Positions 19,884 through 30,109 of a DNA stretch of 64,000 nt are shown here, piece after piece. Origin of the DNA: Pseudomonas sp. S35. Lineage in GTDB: Bacteria; Pseudomonadota; Gammaproteobacteria; Pseudomonadales; Pseudomonadaceae. Made by a program: the position numbers and the translations under genes. The notes beneath the pieces are model-generated. The model ran no database searches and had not been told where the DNA came from. It was given only the letters and a program-made list of their open reading frames with translations. The stretch is taken from positions 868,001-932,000 of the forward strand of contig NZ_CP019431.1 in NCBI RefSeq assembly GCF_009866765.1. The letters run 5' to 3'. Position 1 is the first letter of the stretch; every line of letters begins with the position of its first letter.

Positions 19884-20783
19884 ATGCATATTTTGCTGAC
19901 CGGCGGTACCGGCTTGATCGGCCGCCAACTTTGCCAACACTGGCTCGGCCAAGGCCATCGCCTGACCGTGTGGAGCCGTCATCCCGAAGAGGTTGCTGCC
20001 GTGTGCGGCGCCGAGGTGCTGGGCGTTGCGCGCCTGGAAGAGGTCATCGGCGCGGTGGACGCGGTGGTCAATCTCGCTGGCGCACCGATTGCTGATCGAC
20101 CCTGGACCCACAAGCGCAAGGCCCTGTTGTGGAGCAGCCGCATCGGTCTTACCGAAACCCTGTTGGCGTGGCTCGAAGGCCAGGCGCAGAAACCGGCGGT
20201 GTTGATTTCCGGCTCGGCGGTGGGCTGGTACGGCGACGGTGGCGAGCGCGAGCTGACCGAGGCCAGCGGCCCGGTGCAGGACGATTTTCCCAGCCAACTC
20301 TGTATTGCCTGGGAAGAAACCGCCCAGCGCGCCGAAGCCTTGGGCATCCGCGTGGTGCTGGTGCGGACCGGCTTGGTGCTGGCGGCCGAGGGCGGCTTTT
20401 TGTCGCGGCTGCTGCTGCCGTTCAAGCTGGCGCTGGGCGGGCCTATCGGCAATGGTCGGCAATGGATGCCCTGGGTGCACATCAAGGATCAAATCGCCCT
20501 GATTGATTTTCTTCTGCACAAGGATGACGCCAGCGGTCCTTATAATGCGTGCGCGCCACACCCGGTGCGTAACCGCGAGTTCGCCAAGACCCTGGGCCAG
20601 GTGCTGCACCGCCCGGCGTTCATGCCGATGCCGGCGTTTGCGCTGAAAGTCGGCTTGGGTGAGTTGTCGGGGCTGTTGCTGGGCGGGCAGAAGGCGATGC
20701 CCGAACGCTTGATGGCTGCCGGTTTCATTTTCCAGTTCACTGAGTTGCATGCGGCTCTGGATGACTTGTCCAGCCGCCTCTAG
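19884..20783 (+). CDS. TIGR01777-family NAD(P)-binding epimerase-like protein
   Basis: A 299-aa extended-SDR protein: [20 protein letters not shown] (nucleotide loop), [37 protein letters not shown], and a C-terminal domain of the DUF1731 type ([35 protein letters not shown]). The family (E. coli YfcH, plant SulA) has no settled reaction. It is followed 14 bp later by hemH, so the two probably share a transcript. It is divergent from the renalase-like gene across a 212-bp gap that holds a LitR-type box. Confidence 0.87.
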   Translation: MHILLTGGTGLIGRQLCQHWLGQGHRLTVWSRHPEEVAAVCGAEVLGVARLEEVIGAVDAVVNLAGAPIADRPWTHKRKALLWSSRIGLTETLLAWLEGQAQKPAVLISGSAVGWYGDGGERELTEASGPVQDDFPSQLCIAWEETAQRAEALGIRVVLVRTGLVLAAEGGFLSRLLLPFKLALGGPIGNGRQWMPWVHIKDQIALIDFLLHKDDASGPYNACAPHPVRNREFAKTLGQVLHRPAFMPMPAFALKVGLGELSGLLLGGQKAMPERLMAAGFIFQFTELHAALDDLSSRL

Positions 20784-20797
20784 AAATAGGATGTTGC

Positions 20798-21823
20798 ATG
20801 ACGGATCACGCGTTGTTACTGGTCAACCTGGGCTCACCGGCGTCCACTTCGGTGGCCGATGTGCGCAGCTACCTCAACCAGTTTTTGATGGACCCTTACG
20901 TGATCGACCTGCCGTGGCCGGTGCGGCGTTTGCTGGTGTCGCTGATCCTGATCAAGCGCCCCGAACAGTCGGCCCATGCCTATGCGTCGATCTGGTGGGA
21001 CGAAGGCTCACCGCTGGTGGTGCTCAGCCGCCGCCTGCAACAGCAGATGACCGCGCAGTGGACCCAGGGCCCGGTGGAACTGGCCATGCGTTACGGCGAG
21101 CCGTCCCTGGAAACGACCCTCACCCGCCTGGCCGCCCAGGGTATTCACAAGATCACCCTGGCGCCGTTGTACCCGCAGTTCGCCGACAGCACCGTGACCA
21201 CGGTGATCGAAGAAGCCCGGCGCGTGGTGCGAGACAAGAAACTGAATGTGCAGTTCTCGATCCTGCAGCCGTTCTACGATCAGCCGGAGTACCTGGATGC
21301 CCTGGCGGCGAGCGCACGGCGTTATGTCGAGCAGGATTACGACCACTTGCTGCTGAGCTTTCATGGTTTACCCGAGCGCCATCTGACGAAGCTCGACCCC
21401 ACCGGCCAGCATTGTTTCAAGGATGCCGATTGCTGCAAGAACGCCTCGCCGCAAGTGCTTGCCAAATGCTATCGCGCACAATGTTTCAGCGTCGCCCGCG
21501 ACGTGGCCGAACGCCTGGGTTTGCCGGATGGCAAATGGTCGGTGGCGTTCCAGTCGCGCCTGGGCCGGGCGAAGTGGATCGAACCCTACACCGAAGCACG
21601 CCTGGAAGCCCTGGCCCAACAAGGCGTGAAAAAGCTGCTGGTGATGTGCCCGGCGTTTGTGGCCGATTGCATCGAGACCCTGGAAGAGATCGGCGATCGC
21701 GGCTTGGAGCAGTTCCGCGAGGCGGGGGGCGAGGAGTTGCTGCTGGTGCCATGCTTGAATGACGATCCGCAGTGGGCGGCGGCGCTCAATATCTTGTGCG
21801 AAAGAGCGCCGTTGTCGTTGTAA
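20798..21823 (+). CDS. hemH: Ferrochelatase
   Basis: Inserts Fe2+ into protoporphyrin IX, the last step of haem synthesis, at the inner face of the membrane. The 341-aa protein has the conserved metal-site region [13 protein letters not shown] at about residue 188 and the C-terminal [14 protein letters not shown] segment. Length is normal for gammaproteobacteria. It ends just before a hairpin repeat and converges on the TonB receptor. Protoporphyrin is a photosensitiser, so placement beside the light block is notable. Confidence 0.95.
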   Translation: MTDHALLLVNLGSPASTSVADVRSYLNQFLMDPYVIDLPWPVRRLLVSLILIKRPEQSAHAYASIWWDEGSPLVVLSRRLQQQMTAQWTQGPVELAMRYGEPSLETTLTRLAAQGIHKITLAPLYPQFADSTVTTVIEEARRVVRDKKLNVQFSILQPFYDQPEYLDALAASARRYVEQDYDHLLLSFHGLPERHLTKLDPTGQHCFKDADCCKNASPQVLAKCYRAQCFSVARDVAERLGLPDGKWSVAFQSRLGRAKWIEPYTEARLEALAQQGVKKLLVMCPAFVADCIETLEEIGDRGLEQFREAGGEELLLVPCLNDDPQWAAALNILCERAPLSL

Positions 21824-21837
21824 TCACCTCATCCCAA

Positions 21838-21868
21838 TGTGGGAGGGGCGAGGCGCCTTCCCACATTT
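21838..21868. terminator. Hairpin between hemH and the TonB receptor gene
   Basis: AATGTGGGA pairs with TCCCACATT, with an inner GGGGCG/CGCC stem, followed by seven T residues on the plus strand. It is a good terminator for hemH and belongs to the same TGTGGGAG repeat type as 9636-9663. Confidence 0.75.
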
Positions 21869-21876
21869 TTTTCGTT

Positions 21877-23982
21877 TTACAGGTTGAGGGTCAGGCTGAC
21901 GGTGAGGTTGCGCGGCTCCCCGGGATTGACCCAGTAATTGCTGTAGGACCGCTCGTAGTACTTTTCATCGAACAGGTTGTTGAGGTTCAGGCCCACGGTG
22001 ACGTTCTGCGTGGCCTTGTAATGGGCCAGCAGATCCACAGTGTGGTAGGCCGGCAGTTCAAAACGGCTGCCGGCTTCACCCGAGCGGTCGCCCACATAAG
22101 TGAACGCCGCGCCCAGGTCGGAGCCGCGCAACGCGCCATCCTGGAACTCATACACCCCAAGCAGACTGCCACTGCGCTTGGCCACGCCGAGAATCCGGCT
22201 GCCTGCCGGAATGGCCTTGTCGCCCTTGGTCACTTCGGCATCGATGTAGGCGAAGGCGCCGATCACTCTCACGGCGTCAGTAACCTGGCCGGTCAGTTGT
22301 AGGTCAAGACCCTGGCTGCGGGCCTTGCCCATGGCGCGGTTGGTGTTGGTGGCCGGGTCCAGGGCCAGCACGTTTTCCTTTTCGATATGGAACGCGGCGA
22401 GGGTAGTGCTGAGGCGGTCGTCGAACAGCTCGCTCTTGATCCCCACTTCATAGCCCACGCCTTCTTCTGGCTTGAAGGTATTGCCCGTGGCGTCCAGGCC
22501 GCTGTTGGGTTTGAACGAGGTGGAGGCGTTGGCGAACACGCCGACTTCGGGCGTGAGTTGGTAAAGCAGGCCGGCGCGCTGGGTGAGCGCGTCGTGGGTT
22601 TGCCGGCTCGGTGCTGCGTTGCGGGTGAAGTCGTCAACGGTTTGCTCGAAATGCTCCAAGCGTGCGCCGACCATGCCGCGCAGGCGGTCGGTGAAGACGA
22701 TCTGGTCTTGCAGGTTCAGGGCGTGGCTTTTGGTCTGCTCGAAAAAGTCGGTGCCGGAGCGTATGCCGTTGGGTTTGGCTTGGCCGTAGACCGGGTTGTA
22801 GATGTCGATGGCGTATGAGCTACCGGGGCTGCCGGCGATGGCGGTCACGCGTTCCTTCTTGCGGTAGTCCTCGTATTCGGTGCCGATCAACAGTTCATGC
22901 TGCCAGCTGCCGATGTCGAACACACCGCGCAGCTCCAATTGGGTGATGCTGTCGTGCCAGCCCATGGAGCGTTCGCGGTAGCGGCGGTTGAGGGTGTGGC
23001 CGTCGGCGCTGAGTGGCCGATTTTCCGAGGCGTCGCCCCACAGGCTGCCTTGTTTGTAGTGGCTGGCCAGGCGCAGTTTCCAGGCGTCGTTGAGATGATG
23101 TTCGAGGGTCGCCTGGATGCGGTTGTTGTGGTTGTCGATGTCGCCGTCGTTGGGCTCGCCGAGGAAGGTGGAGCGCGACAGACCGGGGGCGTCGACGATG
23201 CCGCGATCGAAGGTGGAGCTGTGACGCACGAATTCGCTTTCCACCAGCAGGCTGGTGTCCGGGTCCAACTGCCAACTGAACGAAGGCGCGACGAAAACGC
23301 GCTTGCTCTGCACGTGATCGCGAAAGCTGTGGTTGTCTTCCACCGCCAGGTTGACCCGCGACAGCACGTGGCCCTCGCTGTCCAGCGGCGTGTTGAGGTC
23401 GATGGCGGTGCGATAACGGTCCCAGCTGCCAGCACTGGTTTGCAGGGTGGTGAAGGCCTCAGGCTGGGGTTTCTTGGTGACGATGTTCACGGTGCCACCT
23501 GGGTCGCCACGCCCGTACAAACTGGCCGCAGGGCCTTTGAGTACTTCGATGCGCTCGATATTGGCCGCGTCCGGTGTGCTCGGGTAGCCACGGTTGGCAC
23601 TGAAGCCGTCCTGGTAAAACTCCGACGTGGTGAAACCGCGCACGCTGTATTCGTAGAGCGTCAGGCCACCAAAGTTGTTTTGCTTGGACACGCCGCCGGC
23701 AAATTCCAGGGCGCGTTCCACGTTGGTGCTGCCCAGGTCCTTGAGTACCGTGGCGGGAATCACGCTGATGGATTGTGGGATATCGCGCAGGGCCGTGTCG
23801 GTTTTAGTCGCGCTGGCAGAACGGGTGGCGCGATAGCCCGTGACCGGGCCGGTGGCGGATTCATAGGCGTCGGCGGTCACGCTGATGGCATCGAGTTCGA
23901 CGGTGGTTTCTTCGGCAAAGGCGGGGTCAAGCAACAAGCCAAAGGCCAGGCCAGCCAATGGGGCAATTTTTCGAGACGGCAT
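21877..23982 (-). CDS. TonB-dependent siderophore receptor
   Basis: An outer-membrane gated barrel importing a ferric siderophore with TonB-ExbBD energy. The 701-aa precursor starts MPSRKIAPLAGLAFGLLLDPAFAEE (signal peptide, cleavage after AFA). A plug domain follows (DIPQSISVIPATVLKDL, GVSKQNNFGGLTLYEYSVRGF, IERIEVLKGPAASLYGRGDPGGTVNIVTKKP), then a 22-strand barrel ending LNNLFDEKYYERSYSNYWVNPGEPRNLTVSLTLNL. The ATG at 23982 is preceded by GGAACG; a TTG five codons earlier lacks this support. No sigma-regulator genes flank it, and the siderophore cannot be named. Confidence 0.9.
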   Translation of the reverse strand: MPSRKIAPLAGLAFGLLLDPAFAEETTVELDAISVTADAYESATGPVTGYRATRSASATKTDTALRDIPQSISVIPATVLKDLGSTNVERALEFAGGVSKQNNFGGLTLYEYSVRGFTTSEFYQDGFSANRGYPSTPDAANIERIEVLKGPAASLYGRGDPGGTVNIVTKKPQPEAFTTLQTSAGSWDRYRTAIDLNTPLDSEGHVLSRVNLAVEDNHSFRDHVQSKRVFVAPSFSWQLDPDTSLLVESEFVRHSSTFDRGIVDAPGLSRSTFLGEPNDGDIDNHNNRIQATLEHHLNDAWKLRLASHYKQGSLWGDASENRPLSADGHTLNRRYRERSMGWHDSITQLELRGVFDIGSWQHELLIGTEYEDYRKKERVTAIAGSPGSSYAIDIYNPVYGQAKPNGIRSGTDFFEQTKSHALNLQDQIVFTDRLRGMVGARLEHFEQTVDDFTRNAAPSRQTHDALTQRAGLLYQLTPEVGVFANASTSFKPNSGLDATGNTFKPEEGVGYEVGIKSELFDDRLSTTLAAFHIEKENVLALDPATNTNRAMGKARSQGLDLQLTGQVTDAVRVIGAFAYIDAEVTKGDKAIPAGSRILGVAKRSGSLLGVYEFQDGALRGSDLGAAFTYVGDRSGEAGSRFELPAYHTVDLLAHYKATQNVTVGLNLNNLFDEKYYERSYSNYWVNPGEPRNLTVSLTLNL

Positions 23983-24024
23983 GATAGAGCGTTCCAATAG
24001 CGATATTGAAACAATATAACATGA

Positions 24025-24042
24025 CTAATGAGAATGAATCGC
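24025..24042 (-). promoter_or_regulatory. Possible Fur box for the TonB receptor
   Basis: The sequence AATGAGAATGAATCGC matches about 11 of 16 positions of the core Fur consensus (AATGATAATCATTATC) and lies 45-60 bp before the receptor start. TATATT downstream on the minus strand could be a -10. Iron repression is expected for such receptors. Confidence 0.5.
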
Positions 24043-24094
24043 TATGAAATTTCAGCTTGCCGGTGCCCGCGAACGGGCACCTGGGCGAGGCGGC

Positions 24095-25249
24095 TTATTC
24101 CTCTTCTTTTACCGGAGCCGGCGGTGGGCGCAGGCCGATTTCCGCCGACAACTTGATCTCTTTACCGTTGCGCATCACCAGGATCGTCACCTTATCGGTC
24201 GGCTTGATCCGCGCCACCTGGTTCATCGACTTGCGGCCATCGCCGGCCGGTTCGCCGTTGATGCTCAAGATCACGTCACCCAATTGCAGGCCGGCTTTCT
24301 GCGCCGGGCCGTCGCGGAAGATCCCGGCGACCACGATGCCAGGGCGCCCGGTCAGGCCAAACGACTCGGCCAATTCCTTGGTCAACGGTTGTACTTCGAT
24401 CCCCAGCCAGCCGCGAATCACTTGGCCGTGCTCGATGATCGACTTCATCACTTCCATCGCCAGCTTTACCGGGATCGCAAAACCGATGCCTTGGGAGCCG
24501 CCGGACTTGGAGAAAATCGCGGTGTTGATACCGGTCAGGTTGCCATTGGCATCCACCAGCGCGCCGCCGGAGTTGCCGGGGTTGATCGCCGCGTCGGTCT
24601 GGATGAAGTCTTCGTAGCTGTTGAGCCCCAACTGGTTGCGCCCGGTGGCGCTGATGATGCCCATGGTCACGGTCTGGCCCACCCCGAACGGGTTGCCGAT
24701 GGCCAGCGCCACGTCACCCACGCGCAGGCCGTCGGAGCGGCCGAGGGTGATGGACGGCAGGCTTTTCAAATCGATCTTCAACACCGCCAGGTCCGTTTCC
24801 GGATCGCTGCCCACCACACGGGCCAGGGTTTCCCGGCCATCACGCAGGGCCACCACGATCTGGTCGGCGCCGGTGGTCACGTGGTTGTTGGTGAGGATGT
24901 AGCCTTCGGGGCTCATGATCACCCCGGAACCCAGGCTGGACTCCATGCGACGCTGCTTGGGCCCGTTGTCGCCGAAGTAGCGGCGGAACTGCGGGTCCTC
25001 AAACAACGGATGCGCCGGTTTGTTGATGACCTTGGTGGTGTACAGGTTGACCACGGCCGGGGCGGCAATGACCACCGCGTCTGCGTACGTCACCGGGCCT
25101 TGCACCACCGCGCTGGTTTGCGGGGCCTGTTGCAGGTTTACATCAAGGCTCGGTAAGCCCACCCACTGGGGGAAACGCTGAATAATCAGCATCGCGATCA
25201 GCACGCCAGCCAACAATGGCCATCCAAAAAAACGCAGTGCCTTGAGCAT
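24095..25249 (-). CDS. algW: Regulated-proteolysis serine protease AlgW (DegS-like)
   Basis: A periplasmic site-1 protease anchored by one N-terminal membrane helix (FFGWPLLAGVLIAMLII). In Pseudomonas it cleaves the anti-sigma factor MucA and so activates AlgU and the envelope-stress and alginate response. The 384-aa protein has the trypsin-like triad His123 (TNNHVTTGAD), Asp153 (PETDLAVL) and Ser227 (NPGNSGGAL), then a single PDZ domain (about residues 275-365). A single PDZ and a membrane anchor separate it from MucD/DegP. The ATG at 25249 follows GGAC. It is divergent from the Nif3-like gene. Confidence 0.92.
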   Translation of the reverse strand: MLKALRFFGWPLLAGVLIAMLIIQRFPQWVGLPSLDVNLQQAPQTSAVVQGPVTYADAVVIAAPAVVNLYTTKVINKPAHPLFEDPQFRRYFGDNGPKQRRMESSLGSGVIMSPEGYILTNNHVTTGADQIVVALRDGRETLARVVGSDPETDLAVLKIDLKSLPSITLGRSDGLRVGDVALAIGNPFGVGQTVTMGIISATGRNQLGLNSYEDFIQTDAAINPGNSGGALVDANGNLTGINTAIFSKSGGSQGIGFAIPVKLAMEVMKSIIEHGQVIRGWLGIEVQPLTKELAESFGLTGRPGIVVAGIFRDGPAQKAGLQLGDVILSINGEPAGDGRKSMNQVARIKPTDKVTILVMRNGKEIKLSAEIGLRPPPAPVKEEE

Positions 25250-25351
25250 CAAGTAAGTCCTGACAGGTTGCAGGGGGCGGGAGAGCGCCCATAATGTCGC
25301 GCATTATACGAGGCTGAGAGCGCCTCGGAACGGGATATTTAGGAGTCTTTT

Positions 25352-26110
25352 ATGGCCGTCCCCCTTACCACCCTCGTCGAGGAAGCGGACCGCTACCTCG
25401 GCAGTGCAAAAATTGCCGATTACTGCCCCAACGGCCTACAAGTCGAAGGCCGCCCGCAGGTGATGCGTATCGTCAGCGGTGTTACCGCAAGCCAAGCCCT
25501 GCTGGATGCAGCCGTCGAAGCCCAGGCCGATTTGATCCTGGTGCACCACGGCTATTTCTGGAAAGGCGAGAACCCCTGCATCACCGGCATGAAGCAGCGC
25601 CGCCTGAAAACCTTGCTCAAGCACGACATCAGCCTGCTGGCCTACCATCTGCCGCTGGACCTGCATCCTGACGTCGGCAACAACGTGCAGCTTGCTCGCC
25701 AACTGGACATCACCGTCGAAGGCCCGCTCGACCCCAGCAACCCGAAGGTCGTCGGGCTGGTCGGCTCCCTCGCCGAACCCCTGTCGCCCCGTGACTTTGC
25801 CCGCCGCGTGCAGGACGTCATGGGCCGCGAGCCGCTGCTGATCGAAGGCAGTGAGATGATCCGCCGCGTCGGCTGGTGCACCGGCGGTGGCCAAGGCTAC
25901 ATCGACAATGCGATTGCCGCCGGCGTCGACCTGTTCCTGAGTGGCGAAGCTTCCGAGCAAACCTTTCACAGCGCCCGGGAAAACCACATCAGCTTCATCG
26001 CCGCCGGCCATCACGCCACCGAACGCTACGGCGTGCAGGCGCTGGGCGATTACCTGGCGCGACGCTTTGCCCTTGAACATTTATTCATCGACTGCCCCAA
26101 CCCAATCTGA
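25352..26110 (+). CDS. Nif3-like dinuclear metal-centre protein (YbgI family)
   Basis: A 252-aa protein of the NIF3/YbgI family, hexameric proteins with a two-metal site. Metal-ligand motifs are visible: LVHHGYFWKGE near residue 67, LLAYHLPLDLHPDVGNN near residue 100, and SGEASEQTFHSARENHISFIAAGHHATERYG near residue 200. The reaction is not settled (GTP cyclohydrolase-like and NAD-related roles have been suggested). It is preceded by AGGAG and is divergent from algW. Confidence 0.9.
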   Translation: MAVPLTTLVEEADRYLGSAKIADYCPNGLQVEGRPQVMRIVSGVTASQALLDAAVEAQADLILVHHGYFWKGENPCITGMKQRRLKTLLKHDISLLAYHLPLDLHPDVGNNVQLARQLDITVEGPLDPSNPKVVGLVGSLAEPLSPRDFARRVQDVMGREPLLIEGSEMIRRVGWCTGGGQGYIDNAIAAGVDLFLSGEASEQTFHSARENHISFIAAGHHATERYGVQALGDYLARRFALEHLFIDCPNPI

Positions 26111-26288
26111 TAACGCCCGGGAACAAATGTGGGAGCGGGCTTGCCTCATTGCAGGCCAAACCTGGCGGCATATTCATATACCGTTTCGATCTAGCCAGCT
26201 CCCTGAATAGAAGAAGGTGCTGTGCTAGCATGCCTCGCTCGAACACGGCCCGCAGGCCGTCCATAAGATCGTTTTTCCGTGAGTAACC

Positions 26289-27206
26289 ATGGTCGACAAA
26301 CTGACGCATCTGAAACAGCTGGAGGCGGAAAGCATCCACATCATCCGCGAGGTCGCCGCCGAGTTCGACAACCCGGTGATGCTCTACTCGATCGGTAAAG
26401 ACTCCGCCGTGATGCTACATCTGGCACGCAAGGCCTTTTTTCCGGGCAAACTGCCGTTCCCGGTGATGCACGTCGACACCCGCTGGAAATTCCAGGAGAT
26501 GTACGCGTTCCGCGACAAGATGGTCGAGGAACTGGGCCTGGACCTGATCACCCACGTCAACCCCGATGGCGTTGCGCAGGGCATCAACCCGTTCACCCAC
26601 GGCAGCGCCAAGCACACCGATATCATGAAGACCGAAGGCCTCAAGCAGGCATTGGACAAGCATGGTTTCGACGCAGCGTTCGGCGGTGCCCGTCGTGATG
26701 AAGAGAAATCCCGCGCCAAAGAGCGCGTGTACTCGTTCCGCGACAGCAAGCACCGCTGGGACCCGAAGAACCAGCGCCCCGAGCTGTGGAACGTCTACAA
26801 CGGCAACGTCAACAAGGGTGAGTCGATCCGTGTGTTCCCGCTGTCCAACTGGACCGAGCTGGACATCTGGCAGTACATCTACCTGGAAGGCATCCCGATC
26901 GTGCCGCTGTACTTCGCCGCCGAGCGCGACGTGATCGAGAAGAACGGCACGTTGATCATGATCGACGACGACCGCATCCTCGAGCACCTGTCCGACGAAG
27001 ACAAAGCCCGTATCGTCAAAAAGAAAGTACGTTTCCGTACCCTTGGCTGCTACCCGTTGACGGGCGCGGTGGAGTCCGAAGCCGAGACGCTGACGGACAT
27101 CATTCAGGAAATGCTCCTGACGCGAACTTCCGAGCGCCAGGGCCGGGTCATCGACCACGATGGCGCAGGCTCGATGGAAGATAAAAAACGTCAAGGCTAT
27201 TTCTAA
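26289..27206 (+). CDS. cysD: Sulfate adenylyltransferase subunit 2
   Basis: The catalytic subunit of ATP sulfurylase: activates sulfate to APS using the GTPase subunit CysN. The 305-aa protein has the PP-loop ATP site [20 protein letters not shown] (about residues 36-55), [15 protein letters not shown] and a C-terminal [18 protein letters not shown]. It is 9 bp from cysNC. The 178-bp upstream gap has no strong promoter that I can identify with confidence. Confidence 0.96.
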   Translation: MVDKLTHLKQLEAESIHIIREVAAEFDNPVMLYSIGKDSAVMLHLARKAFFPGKLPFPVMHVDTRWKFQEMYAFRDKMVEELGLDLITHVNPDGVAQGINPFTHGSAKHTDIMKTEGLKQALDKHGFDAAFGGARRDEEKSRAKERVYSFRDSKHRWDPKNQRPELWNVYNGNVNKGESIRVFPLSNWTELDIWQYIYLEGIPIVPLYFAAERDVIEKNGTLIMIDDDRILEHLSDEDKARIVKKKVRFRTLGCYPLTGAVESEAETLTDIIQEMLLTRTSERQGRVIDHDGAGSMEDKKRQGYF

Positions 27207-27215
27207 GGGGCTGTC

Positions 27216-29114
27216 ATGTCGCATCAATCTGATTTGATCAGCGAGGACATCCTCGCCTACCTGGGCCAGCACGAGCGCAAAGAGATGTTGCGCTTCCTGA
27301 CCTGCGGCAACGTCGACGACGGCAAGAGCACCCTGATCGGGCGCCTGCTGCACGACTCCAAGATGATCTACGAAGATCACCTGGAAGCCATCACCCGCGA
27401 TTCGAAGAAGTCCGGCACTACCGGTGACGACATCGACCTGGCCTTGCTGGTCGACGGCCTGCAGGCCGAGCGTGAGCAGGGCATCACCATCGATGTTGCC
27501 TACCGCTACTTTTCCACCGCCAAGCGCAAATTCATCATCGCCGACACCCCCGGCCATGAGCAGTACACCCGCAACATGGCCACCGGTGCGTCCACCTGTG
27601 ACCTGGCGATTATCCTGATCGACGCCCGCTACGGCGTGCAGACCCAGACCCGTCGCCACAGCTTCATCGCCTCGCTGCTGGGCATCAAGCACATCGTGGT
27701 TGCCATCAACAAGATGGACATCAATGGCTTTGACCAAAGCGTATTCGAGTCGATCAAGGCCGATTACCTGAAGTTCGCCGACGGTATCGCGTTCAAGCCG
27801 AGCACCCTGGCCTTCGTGCCGATGTCAGCGCTCAAGGGCGACAACGTGGTGAACAAGAGCGAGCGTTCGCCTTGGTACACCGGGCAGTCGCTGATGGAGA
27901 TCCTCGAAACCGTCGAGATCGCCAACGACCGCAACTACACCGACCTGCGTTTCCCGGTGCAGTACGTCAACCGTCCGAACCTGAACTTCCGTGGTTTCGC
28001 CGGCACCCTGGCCAGCGGCATCGTGCACAAGGGCGATGAAATTGTTGTCCTGCCATCGGGCAAGAGCAGTCGCGTCAAGTCCATCGTCACCTTCGACGGC
28101 GAGCTTGAGCACGCCGGCCCAGGCCAGGCCGTGACCCTGACCATGGAAGACGAGATCGACATCTCCCGTGGCGACCTGCTGGTGCATGCCGACAACGTGC
28201 CACAAGTGACTGACGCCTTCGACGCCATGCTGGTGTGGATGGCCGAAGAGCCGATGCTGCCGGGCAAGAAATACGACATCAAGCGCGCCACCAGCTACGT
28301 GCCGGGTTCCATCACCAGCATCGTGCACCGCGTGGACGTGAACACCCTGGCCGAAGGCCCGGCGAGTTCGCTGCAATTGAACGAGATTGGCCGGGTCAAG
28401 GTCAGCCTCGACGCCGCCATCGCGTTGGACGGCTACGACAGCAACCGCACCACGGGTGCGTTTATCGTCATCGACCGTTTGACCAACGGCACCGTCGCCG
28501 CCGGCATGATCATCGCACCGCCGGTGACCCACGGCAGCGCGGCGCAGCATGGCAAGTTGGCTCACGTGGCCACTGAAGAGCGTGCCCAGCGCTTCGGCCA
28601 GCAACCGGCCACCGTGCTGTTCAGCGGCCTGTCGGGCGCTGGCAAAAGCACCTTGGCCTATGCGGTCGAGCGCAAGCTGTTCGACATGGGGCGTGCGGTA
28701 TTCGTACTGGATGGCCAGAACCTGCGTCACGACCTGAACAAAGGCCTGCCGCAGGACCGTGCCGGGCGTACCGAGAACTGGCGTCGTGCCGCTCACGTGG
28801 CGCGCCAGTTCAACGAAGCCGGCCTGCTGACGTTGGCCGCGTTCGTTGCCCCGGATGCCGAAGGCCGCGAACAGGCCAAGGCATTGATCGGCAGCGACCG
28901 CTTGCTGACCGTTTACGTGCAGGCGTCGCCACTGGTATGCGCCGAGCGTGATCCGCAAGGCCTGTACGCTGCCGGCGGGGATAATATCCCTGGCGAATCC
29001 TTCCCGTACGACGTGCCGTTGAATGCCGATCTGGTGCTCGACACCCAGGCCCTGTCGCTGGAAGACAGCGTCAAGCAAGTGCTGGAGCTGTTGCGTCAAC
29101 GCGGCGCGATCTAA
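27216..29114 (+). CDS. cysNC: Bifunctional sulfate adenylyltransferase subunit 1 / APS kinase
   Basis: A 632-aa fusion. The N-terminal GTPase (CysN) has P-loop [19 protein letters not shown] at about residues 32-50, [17 protein letters not shown] and NKMD. The C-terminal APS kinase (CysC) has P-loop [20 protein letters not shown] near residues 469-488 and makes PAPS. The CysN-CysC fusion is usual in Pseudomonas. It is cotranscribed with cysD and ends at a strong terminator. Confidence 0.96.
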   Translation: MSHQSDLISEDILAYLGQHERKEMLRFLTCGNVDDGKSTLIGRLLHDSKMIYEDHLEAITRDSKKSGTTGDDIDLALLVDGLQAEREQGITIDVAYRYFSTAKRKFIIADTPGHEQYTRNMATGASTCDLAIILIDARYGVQTQTRRHSFIASLLGIKHIVVAINKMDINGFDQSVFESIKADYLKFADGIAFKPSTLAFVPMSALKGDNVVNKSERSPWYTGQSLMEILETVEIANDRNYTDLRFPVQYVNRPNLNFRGFAGTLASGIVHKGDEIVVLPSGKSSRVKSIVTFDGELEHAGPGQAVTLTMEDEIDISRGDLLVHADNVPQVTDAFDAMLVWMAEEPMLPGKKYDIKRATSYVPGSITSIVHRVDVNTLAEGPASSLQLNEIGRVKVSLDAAIALDGYDSNRTTGAFIVIDRLTNGTVAAGMIIAPPVTHGSAAQHGKLAHVATEERAQRFGQQPATVLFSGLSGAGKSTLAYAVERKLFDMGRAVFVLDGQNLRHDLNKGLPQDRAGRTENWRRAAHVARQFNEAGLLTLAAFVAPDAEGREQAKALIGSDRLLTVYVQASPLVCAERDPQGLYAAGGDNIPGESFPYDVPLNADLVLDTQALSLEDSVKQVLELLRQRGAI

Positions 29115-29127
29115 ACTTCGCGACCAC

Positions 29128-29167
29128 AAAAAAGCCCGCCACCGATCACTCGGTGGCGGGCTTTTTT
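29128..29167 (+). terminator. Rho-independent terminator after cysNC
   Basis: GCCCGCCACCG and CGGTGGCGGGC form an 11-bp stem with a 6-nt loop, flanked by A6 and T6. It can act in both directions between cysNC and the converging acyltransferase gene. Confidence 0.93.
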
Positions 29168-29209
29168 ACTTCCTCAAGACCGGACTCGATCAATGTGGGA
29201 GCTGGCTGA

Positions 29210-30109
29210 TCACTTTTTGTCTGGAAATTCGGTGTGCAGCTTGTCTAGCAGAGCATCCTTGTCTTCCCAAAGCTTATTGATCCAGCCCTGGAACGCCAGC
29301 CGATACTCCCCATCCTGCTCATAATTCTTGCCAATGAACTCGGCCGGGATCTGCACCTCTTCAAACTGCACCACCACGTCCTTCACATTCCCGCATAGCA
29401 AATCCCAATAGCCAGGGCGTCCGCCAGGGTAGTGAATAGTCACGTTGACCAGTGATTTGAGCTGCTCGCCCATGGCGTCCAGCACAAATGCGATGCCGCC
29501 AGCCTTGGGTTTGAGCAGGTAACGGAACGGCGATTTTTGCTGGGCATGTTTGCCATCAGTAAACCGCGTGCCTTCGGCAAAGTTGAAAATCCCGACCGGG
29601 TTGTCGCGAAACTTCGCACAGGTCTTGCGCGTGGTTTCCAGGTCCTTGCCTTTCTTCTCCGGGTGTTTCTCCAGATAGGCCTTGGTGTAGCGCTTCATGA
29701 ACGGAAAACCCAGTGCCCACCACGCCAGGCCAATCACCGGTACCCAGATCAGTTCTTGCTTGAGGAAGAACTTCAGCGGGCGGATGCGTCGATTGAGCAC
29801 GTATTGCAACACCATGATGTCGACCCAGCTCTGGTGGTTGCTGGTCACCAGGTACGAGTGCTGGTAATCCAGGCCCTCAAGCCCTTTGAGGTGCCAGCGC
29901 GTGGGTTGCACCAGGTTCATCCAGCCCTTGTTGTTGGTGACCCAGGCTTCGTGGGTGTGGTTCATCAGCCATTCACTGAAGCGCTTGGCAAACGGCAGAG
30001 CTTTGAACAGCGCGACGATGAACAGGAACGAACACAGCAGGATCGTGTTCAGCGCCAGCAGCAACGACGCGATCACCCCGCGCACGGCGGCAGGTAGAAA
30101 ATCCAGCAT
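29210..30109 (-). CDS. Membrane 1-acyl-glycerol-3-phosphate acyltransferase-like protein (YihG type)
   Basis: A 299-aa PlsC-family acyltransferase with an N-terminal hydrophobic segment (GVIASLLLALNTILLCSFLFIVALF), the HX4D motif in SNHQSWVDIMVL near residue 92 and FAEGTRFT near residue 176. These motifs transfer acyl groups to lysophosphatidate. The family resembles E. coli YihG, which shapes fatty-acid composition. It follows pta without a gap. Its exact lipid substrate is inferred. Confidence 0.87.
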   Translation of the reverse strand: MLDFLPAAVRGVIASLLLALNTILLCSFLFIVALFKALPFAKRFSEWLMNHTHEAWVTNNKGWMNLVQPTRWHLKGLEGLDYQHSYLVTSNHQSWVDIMVLQYVLNRRIRPLKFFLKQELIWVPVIGLAWWALGFPFMKRYTKAYLEKHPEKKGKDLETTRKTCAKFRDNPVGIFNFAEGTRFTDGKHAQQKSPFRYLLKPKAGGIAFVLDAMGEQLKSLVNVTIHYPGGRPGYWDLLCGNVKDVVVQFEEVQIPAEFIGKNYEQDGEYRLAFQGWINKLWEDKDALLDKLHTEFPDKK

